From assembly GCA_937902695.1 (NCBI GenBank), contig CALFNI010000416.1, forward strand, positions 1 through 5,992: 5,992 nucleotides of DNA, given 5' to 3'. Within the stretch, counting starts at the first letter, position 1. Each line of letters begins with the position of its first letter. The DNA is from an uncultured Rhodanobacteraceae bacterium (lineage in GTDB: Bacteria; Pseudomonadota; Gammaproteobacteria; Xanthomonadales; Rhodanobacteraceae). Positions 5,202 to 5,992 of this stretch are shown in pieces. The notes below the pieces were generated by a model. That model had not been told where the DNA came from, made no database searches, and saw only the letters and a list, made by a program, of their open reading frames with translations. The position numbers were made by a program, and so were the translations under genes.

Positions 5202-5992
5202 TCAGTGCGCGGCGGCGAGTTTCGGCGACGTCGTTGCCGCTTCGGGCCACATGCCGAGCCCGTCCGGTCCCTTGCGCGCGTAACGCACCATCAGGATCGC
5301 ATCGACGACCGCGAGCGCCGTGTAGAAGATCACGAAGCCCGCGAGGCTCGTGCCGACCTGTGCCGCCGTCACCGACGAAACGCCGAGCGCCGTCGGCAGC
5401 ACGCCTTCGATCGCCCACGGCTGGCGGCCGTATTCGGCGACGATCCAGCCGAGCTCGATCGCGAGCCACGGCAACGGCAGGCTCCAGAGCGCGAGCTTGA
5501 GGTACCAGCGCCGCTTGTCGAGCGCACGCACGGACGCGAGCCAGAACGAATAGGCGAACAGCACGATGAAATAGATCCCGCAGCCGACCATGATGCGGAA
5601 CGACCAGAACAGCACCGGCACGTTCGGGATCGTCGAGTCGGCCGCCTTGACGATGTCGGCGCCCGTCGCGCGCGACGGATCCTCCATGATTTTCTTCAGC
5701 AGCAGCGCGTAGCCGAGATCGCCCTTGTGCTGCTCGAACTCGGCGCGTGCGGCCGCGTCGTCGCGATTCGCGCGAAGACGCTGCATCGCGCCGTACGCCT
5801 TCATGCCGCTCGCGATGCGCTCCTGCGAATCGTGCACGATCTCGTTGATGCCTGGCATGACCTTGTCCAGCGATCGCGTGCCGATCAGGCCCATGACCCA
5901 GGGAATGTGGATCGCGAAATGCGTCTTGCGCTCGGCGCCATCGGGAAAACCGAACGCGGTGAACGATGCGGGCGGCGGTTCGGTTTCCCACA
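5202..5992 (-). CDS. cydA: CydA, cytochrome bd quinol oxidase subunit I (3' part)
   Basis: The gene enters from the right edge and is cut there; 262 complete codons and the TGA stop are present. This is the C-terminal half of the haem-bearing subunit. The first visible residues, W-E-T-E-P-P-P, and the following H-F-A-I-H-I-P-W-V correspond to the part of E. coli CydA just after the quinol loop begins. The segment G-L-I-G-T-R-S-L-D follows. F-R-I-M-V-G-C-G contains the Met that ligates haem b558 in E. coli (Met393; residue 134 of this fragment). W-I-V-A-E-Y-G-R-Q-P-W (182-192) holds the counterparts of E. coli Trp441, Glu445 and Arg448 near the haem pair. The long segment between the first motifs and F-R-I-M fits the long-loop type found in Proteobacteria. 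An ATG at 5894 is internal and not the start. cydB follows after 10 bases. Confidence 0.97.
   Translation of the reverse strand, partial: WETEPPPASFTAFGFPDGAERKTHFAIHIPWVMGLIGTRSLDKVMPGINEIVHDSQERIASGMKAYGAMQRLRANRDDAAARAEFEQHKGDLGYALLLKKIMEDPSRATGADIVKAADSTIPNVPVLFWSFRIMVGCGIYFIVLFAYSFWLASVRALDKRRWYLKLALWSLPLPWLAIELGWIVAEYGRQPWAIEGVLPTALGVSSVTAAQVGTSLAGFVIFYTALAVVDAILMVRYARKGPDGLGMWPEAATTSPKLAAAH

Noticed and set aside
3677..5500. Long plus-strand open frame (607 codons) antisense to cydA, cydB and cydX
   Set aside because: It crosses several real genes on the opposite strand, has the same Arg/Glu/Ala-rich shadow composition, and shows no recognisable motif.

Overview
The window reads as chromosomal DNA from a high-GC proteobacterium. 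A gammaproteobacterium of the Lysobacterales (Xanthomonadales) is my best guess, but this is inference. It rests on three things: a proteobacterial-type cydA-cydB-cydX cluster very close to the E. coli proteins, a palindromic intergenic repeat of the kind often seen in that group and in Burkholderiales, and a plus-strand protein ending in I-F-R-N-G-F-E, a tail I associate with exported proteins of that order.

Layout, left to right. Positions 1-130 hold the last 42 codons of an unrecognised plus-strand gene. A 63-base convergent gap follows. Everything after that is on the minus strand, so it is transcribed from right to left. In transcription order it comprises the 3' part of cydA (5992-5202), cydB (5191-4058), the small subunit gene cydX (4039-3908), an AcvB/VirJ-family exported serine hydrolase (preferred start 3810, stop 2950), a roughly 90-bp palindromic repeat (2853-2942), and mprF (2824 to an amber stop at 353-355). 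The mprF reading frame continues without further damage to a second TAG at 194-196.

Functional logic. cydABX encodes the cytochrome bd quinol oxidase, a high-affinity terminal oxidase; its genes are tightly packed, each with a good ribosome binding site. The next two genes form a lipid pair. MprF makes aminoacyl-phosphatidylglycerol (normally lysyl-PG) and flips it across the inner membrane. AcvB/VirJ-family proteins are periplasmic, and AcvB of Agrobacterium is known to hydrolyse lysyl-PG, so the pair probably sets membrane charge. The same partnership is known as lpiA-atvA in rhizobia.

The most notable observation is the in-frame amber codon near the end of mprF. The 52 codons beyond it encode a recognisable, family-typical C-terminus, including the L-A-Y-P segment. 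The gene is therefore a recent nonsense allele, a sequencing error, or less likely a readthrough gene. I see no mobile element, CRISPR array, rRNA or tRNA, and no clearly new multi-gene system.
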